Assembly (NCBI GenBank): GCA_963717195.1
Contig: CAVQVR010000012.1
Coordinates: forward strand, 434,001-498,000
Length of the DNA: 64,000 nt
From: JACDAE01 sp963717195
GTDB lineage: Bacteria > Chloroflexota > Ktedonobacteria > Ktedonobacterales > Ktedonobacteraceae
Direction of reading: 5' to 3'
Part shown: positions 53,269 through 62,135 of the stretch, in pieces
Layout: each line of letters begins with the position of its first letter
Position numbering within the stretch: position 1 is the first letter of the stretch
Translations under genes and position numbers: made by a program
The notes under the pieces: generated by a model
What the model was told of the DNA's origin: nothing
The model's input: the letters and a program-made list of their open reading frames with translations, nothing else
The model's database searches: none

Positions 53269-53989
53269 CTACCATTTGCCTACGTGCGCGCCGCCATCGA
53301 CGTGCAGCACTTCTCCGGTAATATGCGGCGCTTCAGCCAGGAACACGACTGCATCCACGATTTCCTGAGCGTCCGCGATGCTCCCCATTGGGGAACGCGT
53401 GCGCAGAACATCCTTCGGATTGTCTTGATGCAGCGGCGTATCGACCACGCCAGGTGCGACGCTATTAAAGCGAATGCCTTCTTTGCGCATATTCCATCGC
53501 CAGGTTTTTGGAGATGGACTCGATGCCACCTTTGGTGATCATCGCCACGGAAGCCGTAACTCCGGCTATTGGGTGATCGGCGAGCGAGGCCGTGATGCTC
53601 ACCACGCTGCCCCCCTTTTTCTGCTCCTGCATCTGCCTGACGGCAAGCTGGCTGAGATAGATGAAGCCAGAGAGGTTGGTCGAAACGAGCTTCCTGACGT
53701 CTTCAGCCGTGTAATCAGTAAATGGCTTGGTAAGGTAAATCCCCGCATTATTCACCAGCGTTCGATGCTGCCGAATTGCGGATGGCGCAACAGCGATGTT
53801 CCTGGCCGTGCTCGCCTCGCCAATATCGCCGTCAACCAGTGCAAGCTGCTTCGACGCTTGAAAGCCGGATTTCTCCATGCTGCGCGCGGTGGCCACTACC
53901 TGATACCCGCGCTCTAAAAAGGTCTTGACGAGGCATGCACCAATGCCCTGAGAGGCACCGGTAACGATGACGGTTTTTTGCGTTTTCAT
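53269..53989 (-). pseudogene. Short-chain dehydrogenase/reductase, frameshifted
   Basis: NAD(P)-dependent oxidoreductase. The first frame (53989 to ~53485) has the cofactor motif TGASQGIG, LVNNAGIYL, SVVSITAS, the catalytic Lys in MITKGG and NLAMEYA. The second frame (to 53269) continues with KEGIRFNSVAPGVVDTPLHQDNPKDVLRTRSPMGSIADAQEIVDAVVFLAEAPHITGEVLHVDGGAHVGKW. One extra base near 53483 (GCGCAAAGAAGG should read GC-AAA-GAA-GG) separates them. The usual Tyr of YxxxK is replaced (ASVAMITKGG), seen in some subfamilies. Start ATG 53989 behind AGGAGAAAACT. Full product would be ~240 residues. Confidence 0.82.
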
Positions 53990-54131
53990 AGTTTTCTCCT
54001 CTGGTTCGTCGTTTGCGCTCTCTCAGAGAACATTGCTCTGCACCACAGTGCATCACTTGTCATTTGACCGGACGATCGAGCGACGTCAGTCGCCCGTCAT
54101 GCCTGTGTCCAGCAGCCGACCAAGGGCCAGA

Positions 54132-55109
54132 TTACCGCGAGCCGTTGTGAGGCGGCCCCAGGTAGGGAAACTCGGCGAGCAGATCGTCGTGCGGGCCTAT
54201 CCCATCCCCCGTCACTTTCCCATTCGTGATGACAGCCAGGAAGGCATCGGGGGCGTCGTCGCTGGGTGTGCGGCCATTGTCCGGGTAGGACGCTGGGCGC
54301 GTGGGGTCATAGTACAGGAGGTCCGGCAGCAGTGTCCCTGCCACCCGCCTGGCTTCCACCGGCGTAAACCCCCCGAAATGCTCGAGCGCATGCGCGAAGG
54401 TGCCGACGAAACGGGCATCGTCCGCCGGCTCCGCGGCGCGATACGCTTCGTTCTGCTCGCCGGTCAGGAAGGGAGTTTGGGAGGCACGCGCACCGCGCTC
54501 CGCCTGCACCCAGCTCCCGTCCACCCAACTCAGCGTGCGGGCCCACAGGCCCATCAATTTCAGCCCCAGAACCGCGTTGGGCACTTCCAGCGCGATGCTG
54601 CAAATGTCTTTATCGGCGAAGAAATCCTTGCCCACGAACTGAAAGTTGTTAAAGGCACCCGCGTCGAAGAAAAAGGGATCGCTGCGCCAGCCCGCAAAGA
54701 AGCGATAGTCGCCGGACTGCGTCACCTGGGCCTCCCGCCCCATCGAGACCGGCGCTCCCTGGACGATCATCTCCCCACCCTCGCCCGTCCCGGCGGCCTG
54801 CGTGCCCTCCAAGCGGCGCAGCGTCGCAGTCTGCGCCCCGCCCCCAATAGAGGCGAAGCGCACCTGGTAGGCGATATCGGCGATGGCATCTCCGTCCGTG
54901 TCGATCTTGATCTCGTAGAGCCCCTCGGGCGCGAAGGGCTCGGCGGTAGTAGGCCCCGACTGGAGCACGTCGAAGGACGGGTGCACGTCCATAATGAGGA
55001 TCGACTTGCTGGGATCTCCCGGCTTGGGGAAAGCAAACAAATCGGTGTAGTCGAGGCGGGCATCCCCACGGGGAAACACGAGGTTGGGACCAGAATAATG
55101 GTGCGACAT
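54132..55109 (-). CDS. DUF4331 family protein
   Basis: 325 residues of the DUF4331 family: a start rich in Asp/Phe (MSHHYSGPNLVFPRGDARLDYTDLFAFPKPGDPSKSILIMDVHPSFDV), YEIKIDTDGDAIADIAYQVRF, FFAGWRSDPFFFDAGAFNNFQFVGKDFFADKDICSIALEVPN, and a C-terminal ALEHFGGFTPVEARRVAGTLLPDLLYYDPTRPASYPDNGRTPSDDAPDAFLAVITNGK. Function unknown; its beta-propeller-like fold often occurs in secreted or membrane-linked proteins, but no signal is seen here. GC content is clearly higher than in the flanking core genes. Ribosome site AAAGGAAAAG. Confidence 0.85.
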   Translation of the reverse strand: MSHHYSGPNLVFPRGDARLDYTDLFAFPKPGDPSKSILIMDVHPSFDVLQSGPTTAEPFAPEGLYEIKIDTDGDAIADIAYQVRFASIGGGAQTATLRRLEGTQAAGTGEGGEMIVQGAPVSMGREAQVTQSGDYRFFAGWRSDPFFFDAGAFNNFQFVGKDFFADKDICSIALEVPNAVLGLKLMGLWARTLSWVDGSWVQAERGARASQTPFLTGEQNEAYRAAEPADDARFVGTFAHALEHFGGFTPVEARRVAGTLLPDLLYYDPTRPASYPDNGRTPSDDAPDAFLAVITNGKVTGDGIGPHDDLLAEFPYLGPPHNGSR

Positions 55110-55148
55110 GGTTCATCTTTTCCTTTCGGTTTTAGGTTGGGCCTAAAG

Positions 55149-55979
55149 TCAGGCCATGAACTTCAGCAGTGCGTTGTTGACCTGGTCGGCGTGGGTCCAG
55201 GCGATGGCGTGCGGGCCGTCGGCGATGACCATCGTCTGCACGTTGCTGATCAGGCCGGCCAGCCGTGCGCCCGTCTTGGCGTAGGGCAGGACGTGGTCGT
55301 CATCGCCGTGGATGACCAGCATCGGCACGTCGATCTTGTGCAGGTCGGCGCGGAAGTCGGTCTGCCACGTCGGGATGCAGGCGACTGCGGCGGTGGCCGA
55401 GGCGGTCACGGCGAGGTTCCAGCTGGCCTGGTAGGCCTGGTCGCTGACCAGGGTGCCGCGGAACTTCTCGATGTTGTAGAAGGTGTCCAGGAACCCCTTC
55501 ATCCACGCCGGGGCGTCCTGCCTGGCGGCCTGCATGAACCCCTCGAACACGCTCGCCGGCAGACCCTCCGGGTTATCAGGCGTCTGCAGCAGGAACGGCG
55601 GGATCGGGGAGACCAGCACCCCCCTGGCGACCCGCCCCGACCCGAACCGGCCCAGGTAGCGGGTCACCTCGCCGGTGCCCATCGAGTGACCGACCAGGGT
55701 GACGTCACGCAGGTCCAGGGTCTCCAGGAGTGTGTGGAGGTCAGTGGCGAAGATGTCGTAGTCATAGCCGGTGGTCGGCTGGCTGGACTTGCCAAAGCCG
55801 CGCCGGTCGTAGGTGATCACCCTGCGACCATGCTCCAGCAGTACAGGGACCTGCTTATCCCAGGCACGGCCACTGAGTGGGTAGCCATGGATCAGGACGA
55901 CAGGCCGTCCCGATCCGTGGTCTTCGTAGTACAGGTCGATCGCGCCAGAGTTCTCCTGGCCGACCTTGATGTAAGGCAT
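55149..55979 (-). CDS. Alpha/beta hydrolase (non-heme chloroperoxidase-like)
   Basis: 276 residues with the hydrolase fold: VVLIHGYPLSGRAWDKQVPVLLEHGRRVITYDRRGFGKSSQPTTGYDYD, nucleophile Ser in LVGHSMGTGEVTRYLGRFG, and acid/His near VLPYAK and GPHAIAW. Related proteins are called non-heme haloperoxidases or esterases. The start ATG 55979 has a perfect AGGAGG site 6 bp upstream, yet the frame is open and in register with the AraC gene. GC is ~64%, unlike the ~52% AraC part. It can be made alone from its own site, or as the C-terminal half of a fusion. Confidence 0.88.
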   Translation of the reverse strand: MPYIKVGQENSGAIDLYYEDHGSGRPVVLIHGYPLSGRAWDKQVPVLLEHGRRVITYDRRGFGKSSQPTTGYDYDIFATDLHTLLETLDLRDVTLVGHSMGTGEVTRYLGRFGSGRVARGVLVSPIPPFLLQTPDNPEGLPASVFEGFMQAARQDAPAWMKGFLDTFYNIEKFRGTLVSDQAYQASWNLAVTASATAAVACIPTWQTDFRADLHKIDVPMLVIHGDDDHVLPYAKTGARLAGLISNVQTMVIADGPHAIAWTHADQVNNALLKFMA

Positions 55980-57245
55980 AGCTTCCTCCTTGGTTGTGGT
56001 GTATTTCAGATTGCGTCTCCTGTACAGGTTCGGCCAAACACGAGTGCTACCATGTGGTGACAGACAGAAGAAGAAGCAGACGGCACACTTGGCTGCACCC
56101 TCCTGGTCGTTCCCGTCAGGGAACTGTTCTCCATCTACTCTAACACGCGCGCGACGAGAGATGCGCCCAGATTCTTGCGCCAGCACAACAGATTCTTGCG
56201 CGGTTACCGATGAGGCGCTGGGGAGGAGTCCGGTGAGACGCTTGAAGTGCAGCGCCAGGTGGCTTTCATGCGCAAACCCTACCGCGTGCGCAATGGCGGT
56301 GAGGGACAAGTTCGTGGTGGAGAGGAGCAGTTTGGCTCGCTCAATCCGACGCCCGATAACATACTGATGAGGAGCAAAGTCGGTTGACGCTTTGAAGAGA
56401 CGTGCGAAGTGGTAGGGGGTCAGATACGCGACCGCCGCGAGTGCTGAGAGCGAGAGATCCTCAGCCAGATGCTCTTCGATGTAGACGCTGACGCGTCTAA
56501 GCGTCGCCTGGTCAAGGCCAACGGCTCTTGGGAGAGAGGGTTGCTTCATCGACGAGTGCTGTCTGAGCAGGTGGATGCCCAGGATGGTGGCGAGTGACTC
56601 CACATAGAGTCTTCCCCCTAGACCCTCTAAGCGCAGCTCTGAGAGCAGCGAGAGCGCAATGGTTTCGATCTGCGGGTCGAAAATGCCGAGGGTTTGGGCG
56701 AACTCAATTGTATCAGGATTCATATCTGCCGAGGTGGCAATCTCCTGGATGAGGGTGGGTGAGAGATACAGATGCAGGTGGCGTACCTCTGCCTCGCGCT
56801 CCAGGTGCCAGTTGGTCGGCGCTCCTGCAGGCAAAATGACGAGGTTGCCGGTTCCAAGGTGTCCTTGACGTCCAGCGAGCCGTTCTTGAATGGTAGAGGG
56901 AGGACTGAGATTGATGACGAGGGTATGGCGAGGAAGAGCAGGCAAGGTAAAATCATCGAGCGGGTGGATGATCTCCGCGACATCAAGCCCATGCCAACCT
57001 TTTCCGCTGCTCGACTGCACAATATGTTCGAGCGGAACATCGAACACCGTTTCGTGCGTTGCTTTCCTCAAAAGGAGTCTGCTCCACCCTTTGTCTCCCT
57101 TCCTGTTGCCAAACAGATGCTGCTGATACAGGTGTCGTACTTCATCTAAGAAGCGCCAATGCTTTCTTACGATTCTATCACAGAACTTCCAGTTCTCAGA
57201 AGAATTGTCCGAGAGATACCAATCGCCGATCGTCTCCAGCCACAC
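55980..57245 (-). CDS. AraC-family transcriptional regulator, reading through into the downstream hydrolase
   Basis: The open frame from 57245 codes for a ligand-binding N-terminal half (LVINLSPPSTIQERLAGRQGHLGTGNLVILPAGAPTNWHLEREAEVRHLHLYLSP), a C-terminal double helix-turn-helix (DLSLSALAAVAYLTPYHFARLFKASTDFAPHQYVIGRRIERAKLLLSTTNLSLTAIAHAVGFAHESHLALHFKRLTGLLPS), and about 75 residues of non-homologous linker, then continues in frame into the hydrolase at residue 423. A normal AraC stops near that linker; no stop occurs. Start GTG 57245 lies 39 bp inside the element's right end and its N-terminal ~40 residues may not be native. It probably controls the hydrolase operon (inference). Confidence 0.8.
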
Positions 57246-57283
57246 CCAGCGTTGTTCACCAGATGCTCTCTGCCGCGTTTTTG

Positions 57284-57324
57284 GGGCTTAGCGTTGTAAA
57301 TTTCGTCGGCGGGCCTAATAGGCC
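57284..57324. repeat. Right terminal inverted repeat
   Basis: 41-bp end, inverted copy of 51246-51286 with two mismatches, ending outermost at 57324 next to the TATCC duplication. Confidence 0.9.
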
Positions 57325-57340
57325 TATCCATCCTGTTACA

Positions 57341-58828
57341 CTACGCGAGCACATATCGTCGCGCTGCTCTCTGACCGCTGCCTTTTAATCTTCCCCGTTC
57401 AACTAACCGTTCCAAATCCCGATGTGCAGTTCTATCCGTCACTCCGGTCAACTTCCGATAGATTCCGTTCGTGATAAAGCCATGCTCCTGAACATATGCT
57501 AACGCCTGAACTAGCCGCATTTCTACCTGCTCGGCACGACGATCCTGCACAACGATCTCAGCAGGACTCTCCTCCTGCCCTTCCCAAAGGGTTTCGTTCT
57601 GCAGCGGCAATCGTGGCTCTGGCGCACGTAAAGCTGGCGCTTTCTGAAAGGTCACGATGACCTCATTCATCTCGCGAAACTCTGGTGCTGGGAGATCCAT
57701 CCGCCTGGTTTCATCTAACATAAATCTGATGCCACTGCCAATTTGTTCCATATATCCTGGCAGAGTGCTTAGTAAACCTGCTAACACAGGATTGCGCAAC
57801 TTCGACTGCACCTCACCTCGCTGCATATGCTCAACGGTTATTCCGGGGAGCAGAAGTCCAGGACTATGCACCTCCACGCGATCAGGATAGTAAAAGACAC
57901 GCACTCTCTCGCCACGCTTGCTATAGTCTCGGTGAACCACTGCATTAATGACAGCCTCGCGCAGCACCTCAATAGAATACTCGGGAATATCAATCCGCTT
58001 CCATCCTTCAACCCGCGCTCCCACCGCAATATAGCGATCAAGAAACGCCTCGGTCGTATCGATAATTTCCTGAAGTGTCCCTGTTACGATTTTGCGATCT
58101 GCGTAGCGACTGGCCCCAACGGTCTCACGAAATAACACACACGCCACCTCACTCTGAGGAAGATGATCCTGTGGACTCTGTCCAAAAAAGAGGATACCAG
58201 CATTTGTTGGAACGATGGTCCCATCCACCTCTACCGCACACCGCATCCCCACTAAAACGCGCTCGATATTTTTGAAACGACTCGACCGTTGTCCAGAGGT
58301 TGCTCGCTGTGCAAGGAATATATTCACTCGCTCCAGATCCATATCGTCCATCGTCGCATTATAGGCTGGCTCAAGTTCCCAATCACGCAACCCACGGTCA
58401 TAGATCATTTCCGACAATTCTGCCATGCTCAACGCTCTCGTTCGCGTTCCCTGCCGTACCCAAAAAATCCCTCCCGCTTGATAGATGGGACCATCGGTCG
58501 GTGGGATGGTGGCCACAAGCAGCTTTTTCCCGCTCAGAATATACACCTCAGGTTCTGCAGGGTTGAGAGGAAGTTCTGGCTTGATCACCTGTCGAGCCGC
58601 TCGCAAAATGACATCGATGGTTTCCCCAATACGGTCATCAGAGACCCCCACTACCTTCCGTGTCGCATCTTCCACTCCAATAATCACCATTCCCCCTTTG
58701 GCATTCGCCATTCCGCAGAGCCTCTCTGCCAAATCAACGGCCCGGGGAGCCGCTAATTTGAGTTCAACGGTCGTGGTTTCTCCGCCCTTCACGAGCTTCC
58801 TGAGTTCCGCCTCGCTCAGTCGACCCAT
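57341..58828 (-). CDS. AlbA_2 (Schlafen-like) protein with ATPase-type C-terminal domain
   Basis: 495 residues. The N-terminal AlbA_2 domain (MGRLSEAELRKLVKGGETTTVELKLAAPRAVDLAERLCGMANAKGGMVIIGVEDATRKVVGV) is a nucleic-acid-binding Schlafen-type fold. The middle and C-terminal halves have the HATPase_c_4-like REAVINAVVHRDYSKRGERVRVFYYPDRVEVHSPGLLLPG and a winged-helix tail (VTDRTAHRDLERLVERGRLKG). Family members occur beside defence genes and some regulate them. The start is fixed by GGAGG before ATG 58828; 12-bp tandem repeats lie ~70 bp upstream. It is convergent with the HEAT-repeat gene across the transposon-like element. Confidence 0.9.
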   Translation of the reverse strand: MGRLSEAELRKLVKGGETTTVELKLAAPRAVDLAERLCGMANAKGGMVIIGVEDATRKVVGVSDDRIGETIDVILRAARQVIKPELPLNPAEPEVYILSGKKLLVATIPPTDGPIYQAGGIFWVRQGTRTRALSMAELSEMIYDRGLRDWELEPAYNATMDDMDLERVNIFLAQRATSGQRSSRFKNIERVLVGMRCAVEVDGTIVPTNAGILFFGQSPQDHLPQSEVACVLFRETVGASRYADRKIVTGTLQEIIDTTEAFLDRYIAVGARVEGWKRIDIPEYSIEVLREAVINAVVHRDYSKRGERVRVFYYPDRVEVHSPGLLLPGITVEHMQRGEVQSKLRNPVLAGLLSTLPGYMEQIGSGIRFMLDETRRMDLPAPEFREMNEVIVTFQKAPALRAPEPRLPLQNETLWEGQEESPAEIVVQDRRAEQVEMRLVQALAYVQEHGFITNGIYRKLTGVTDRTAHRDLERLVERGRLKGSGQRAARRYVLA

Positions 58829-59111
58829 ACTGCCTCCAATTCCCTGTTCTCATCATTTTAAGTAGCCTCATTGTAGCAGATACAACAGATTTTTTATAGG
58901 AAATGTCCGAAGAAATGTCTGAAGAAATGTCTGAAGAAATGTCTGAAGGGATCATCTCTGTTACCAGGCTTACGATCATGAACCATCATCGCAACTCATT
59001 TTTAAGGCACGGAAAAGGGAGTCCTCAGTAAGAATGAAGGAGAGATGGCGTGCATAGGATGTCCGATAAGAGGGGGGGATCGTGGCGGATAAAGTATGCA
59101 GTACAGTTCCT
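58829..59111. other. Intergenic region upstream of AlbA_2 gene
   Basis: ~280 bp between the AlbA_2 start and the sacsin-like stop. It holds the 12-bp repeat array and nothing else recognisable. Confidence 0.5.
58900..58947. repeat. Four tandem 12-bp repeats
   Basis: Unit GAAATGTCTGAA repeated four times (the first copy has C for T). It lies 72 bp upstream of the AlbA_2 start, so it may be an operator. In one frame it reads SDIS repeated. Confidence 0.9.
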
Positions 59112-62100
59112 TTAGCTAGAAGATAGCCGCTCTTCCATCCTGCTTCGTTTCTCTTCTTGAGTAGCCGCTTGTAGATCTATTAAATGCTTTTGTGTGAAAC
59201 GTAAGCATCGGTGAACAGGCATATCAAGATGTACGATAAGATTTTCTTCATTGTCTGTCGCTTGTATGGTAAGAAGAAGCTCTTCCCTTTTCTTCTCATC
59301 TGTTTGACAGGCATACATGAACTCAGCAGCACAGTTTGGACAAAGCGCCAGGTGGTTCGCATCATACTCTTTTTTAAAGATATCAATGTATTGACATGCT
59401 ACGAAGTATTCTTCCCCATTTAGACACCTGAATGGCATTGGTTGGTCGCACAATTGGCAGATCAGTTGACCTTCTTCATTGGTATTAAGATCGCGGAGGT
59501 AGGACTTTACCTCGCTATTATCTGCTGTCATACGCCTGTTTATAGTAACGGCTTTGTACGTTTTCTCTTCAGTCGTGTAAGCTGCTATTGCGGCTTTCTC
59601 TTTTCTCCGATCAGGATCGTTCGTAACGCTTGAAGGTAAAGAAGGCTTGTGTTGTTGTTGATACCATGCAAGGATAATGTCAGGATCATCTTGAATGAGG
59701 GAAATTAGTTTGGGTGGTATACCTAGTTTTTCAGCCAGTTGTAACTCTTCGGCTTTCCTCATCCCTAATCTTTGCGCCACCTCTTGTGCCTCAAGCGTGC
59801 TCATTTCAAATCCTTCTGATATGTCTGTTAAGAACATTTCCTTGGGACAATAAAAATCTCCCTTCTTGTCAGGTAGCCAGACTTTTTCACTACAAAGTTG
59901 TCCTATTTCAGAGAAGCTTTCTTTGCTCTGGGCGTCGACAAAATTCTGCTGAGTTGACGTTTCTACAACTCCCTTAATAAGATGGCGGTACTCAAGCAGG
60001 AAATTCCAGAGCATTCTCGCTCTTTCAATCGTTATATGATCAAGAACATGTTCGAGTCCATCTAATTTAGCATGTGGATTAAAGCCATGAAGGCCCCGTT
60101 GATGGTATCCCCTAAAATTGCGAATTATAACATATCCTATACTTCCCGCTATTTTGTTTGCTTTTGGCTGAAGATCGGTTGAAATACCCAGATCACTCAA
60201 GAGTGATTCATAAAATGGGCTTATTATAAACCACGCCTCCTCATTGCCATCAAACCAGATAGACAGTTCTTCTGTTTTGCTATAGACTTCATGAGGCATT
60301 TTCCATGCTTGTTCTGATGTTTTTGCATTTATCGCACGAATAAATGGAGTTTTGTTGAGATGAGAAAGAAGCTGTGATCTAGCAGGATGATCTTTCCGTT
60401 TGAGAGCTTCCTGAATAAGGTGGAGATCTTGCTTACTACGTGGTTCATCATCAATGATAACAGCATCAGCCTCATATGGCGGCAAAACAGATTTTATCAC
60501 TTCATCAACGACGTCTGGTTCATATAAACCAAGACCTTTGAGAAACGAGTAGACGGTTTCATCTGTTAATAAAGACCTTTTTACAAGATCAAATGTACTT
60601 TCTCCTTCAAGAAGAAGATAAGCATTCGGCATTTTATTTCGACTATAAATCCAGTAATCTGGGAAAGGGGAAACTTGGTTTCCATTTTCAAGTCGGAGAA
60701 TCGGTTTCTCTTTGATGATGTTTTCGAGTGCTGGCTGTTTACTCAAAAATTGATAGAGTTTTATAAGCCATGTATCCGTTTGTTTCTCCAGAAATGACTC
60801 TTCTAGTTTTTCCACGAAAATAGCTGGATTCACAACGTCAACGTCAAGGCATTCGGTCAAATATTGATAAAGGTCTCGCACTCTATTCGCTGTGGTGATT
60901 TCTGAGGATAACCAGTACAAGGGAGATACTACTCCGTAGAGATCTGCTAATTGTTGGTTATTTATCAAGTCTCGCAGTTCTCTGCCACGGGCCAGTTTTA
61001 CTTCTGTGGCACGGGCAAATGTTCCATCGGCAGTAGGTAATAAGGGGTGCTGTTTCAGTATCAGGAGCACCTGATTGTAGAGTGGCATAAATGGTGGCTG
61101 CATCGTTTCGTTACGTATCGGAAGCAGTGATAAAAAATTAACAGTTAATAAGCCAGCTTCTTGTATACGTTGCATGCTCTCGCCCAGCAGAATGGCACAC
61201 TCTTGTATCAAGAGAGTATTCGTATCATCGTCGCTTTTGATATTCGCTCTGTTGTCAGTGAGTAGAAATGGGCCATGCAAACGAAAATTCAGCCCGGTTG
61301 TCTGCTCTGTGGGGAAGTAGACCGCTAATTTTTGGTTGGGTTCTGCTACTATGCTTCCCTTCTCGCCGAGTCTGAAAGCGATGCGAACATCCAACTCCCT
61401 ATCGATTTCACCGCTCGGGTTTACATTTCTCGTAAACATGAGATATTGTGCGCTGCTTTGTCGAGGTTGTCCATTTTCTACACTTTCTCCCAGTAAGTCG
61501 TGCTGCGAGCCTTTTACTTCACGTAAGTACATGCCAGAATCTATTCCTGCCTGCCATGATATTGATGCCAAATTTTGTAGAAAGAGCAGAGCTTCAAACC
61601 CTAGCGTAGATAACCTTTCTCGGATCTTCGAGTGGAGTATTTTTTCCTGCCTTTTGATAAATGGAAAGGTGAACTGAGTATTATATTGATGATTTTGCTC
61701 ATCGTTTTCAGGGAGGGCAACGGGCACTACGAGATGTTCGATGGCAAAGGCAAAGCGCTTATTCTCTAATTGCGTATAAACTTCTGGTCGCTCGGTAATG
61801 GCAAAGACGGATTTGAAGCCAATGCCAAAGCGGCCAATCTTGTTAGCTTCTCGTATTTTGTCGCTGCTACCAATACTTGTGATACTCTCCACGTTAGACT
61901 TGGTAAAAGGCTTGCCGTTATGACAAAAAATGAGACTATGAGTGGATAATATAAACTGTGCTTCTGTCGCATTCTGGTCTTCCGCATTTTGTAGTAGCTC
62001 ATAGATAAAATGAACAGGGTCAGGATATTTTTCAACGGTTAAACGGTGGATACCCTTCTCAAAGCCGATTTTTCGCGTGCATTCAATCCATCCTTTATGA

Positions 62101-62132
62101 CTGGAAGAAAGCTCTTCGAACCAATTATCCAT
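59112..62132 (-). CDS. Sacsin-type GHKL ATPase with C-terminal Cys/His module
   Basis: 1006 residues. The N-terminal ~240 residues match the sacsin/Hsp90-like ATPase domain: N-box YELLQNAEDQNA (45-55), the sensor strand FCHNGKPF (69-76) and the glycine lid IGRFGIGFKSVFAITERP (99-116). A long helical middle region follows with no known domain. The last ~120 residues contain CQLCDQPMPFRC, YFVACQYID, and HLALCPNCAAEF, a zinc-ribbon or HNH-endonuclease-like pattern. Sacsin-type ATPases paired with helicases occur in several anti-phage systems, so a defence role is likely but unproven. It follows the SNF2 gene by 3 bp (site AAAGGGGA), indicating coupling. Confidence 0.85.
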   Translation of the reverse strand: MDNWFEELSSSHKGWIECTRKIGFEKGIHRLTVEKYPDPVHFIYELLQNAEDQNATEAQFILSTHSLIFCHNGKPFTKSNVESITSIGSSDKIREANKIGRFGIGFKSVFAITERPEVYTQLENKRFAFAIEHLVVPVALPENDEQNHQYNTQFTFPFIKRQEKILHSKIRERLSTLGFEALLFLQNLASISWQAGIDSGMYLREVKGSQHDLLGESVENGQPRQSSAQYLMFTRNVNPSGEIDRELDVRIAFRLGEKGSIVAEPNQKLAVYFPTEQTTGLNFRLHGPFLLTDNRANIKSDDDTNTLLIQECAILLGESMQRIQEAGLLTVNFLSLLPIRNETMQPPFMPLYNQVLLILKQHPLLPTADGTFARATEVKLARGRELRDLINNQQLADLYGVVSPLYWLSSEITTANRVRDLYQYLTECLDVDVVNPAIFVEKLEESFLEKQTDTWLIKLYQFLSKQPALENIIKEKPILRLENGNQVSPFPDYWIYSRNKMPNAYLLLEGESTFDLVKRSLLTDETVYSFLKGLGLYEPDVVDEVIKSVLPPYEADAVIIDDEPRSKQDLHLIQEALKRKDHPARSQLLSHLNKTPFIRAINAKTSEQAWKMPHEVYSKTEELSIWFDGNEEAWFIISPFYESLLSDLGISTDLQPKANKIAGSIGYVIIRNFRGYHQRGLHGFNPHAKLDGLEHVLDHITIERARMLWNFLLEYRHLIKGVVETSTQQNFVDAQSKESFSEIGQLCSEKVWLPDKKGDFYCPKEMFLTDISEGFEMSTLEAQEVAQRLGMRKAEELQLAEKLGIPPKLISLIQDDPDIILAWYQQQHKPSLPSSVTNDPDRRKEKAAIAAYTTEEKTYKAVTINRRMTADNSEVKSYLRDLNTNEEGQLICQLCDQPMPFRCLNGEEYFVACQYIDIFKKEYDANHLALCPNCAAEFMYACQTDEKKREELLLTIQATDNEENLIVHLDMPVHRCLRFTQKHLIDLQAATQEEKRSRMEERLSSS

Positions 62133-62135
62133 GTC

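Larger units (their letters stand above)
51241..57329. mobile_element. Tn3-type non-autonomous transposon-like element with target duplication
   Basis: Bounded by 41-bp inverted repeats (51246-51286 and 57284-57324; 39 of 41 bases match) and flanked by the direct repeat TATCC on both sides (51241-51245, 57325-57329). Each end begins GGCCTATTAGGCC outermost, continues with CGACGAAATTTACAA and ends in GCTAAG at base 38, which fits the 38-bp end length and terminal TAAG of Tn3-family transposons, and 5-bp duplications are the Tn3-family norm. No transposase or resolvase is encoded, so the element must be moved in trans or is fixed. Cargo is ~6 kb, all leftward: MFS remnant, two hydrolases, RidA, SDR, DUF4331 and AraC. 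It sits between convergent HEAT and AlbA_2 genes. Confidence 0.85.

Noticed and set aside
51241..57329. IS-type composite transposon
   Set aside because: No IS copy or transposase at either end; the ends are single 41-bp inverted repeats, not whole insertion sequences.
58900..58947. CRISPR-like repeat array
   Set aside because: Units are 12 bp, directly adjacent and without spacers.
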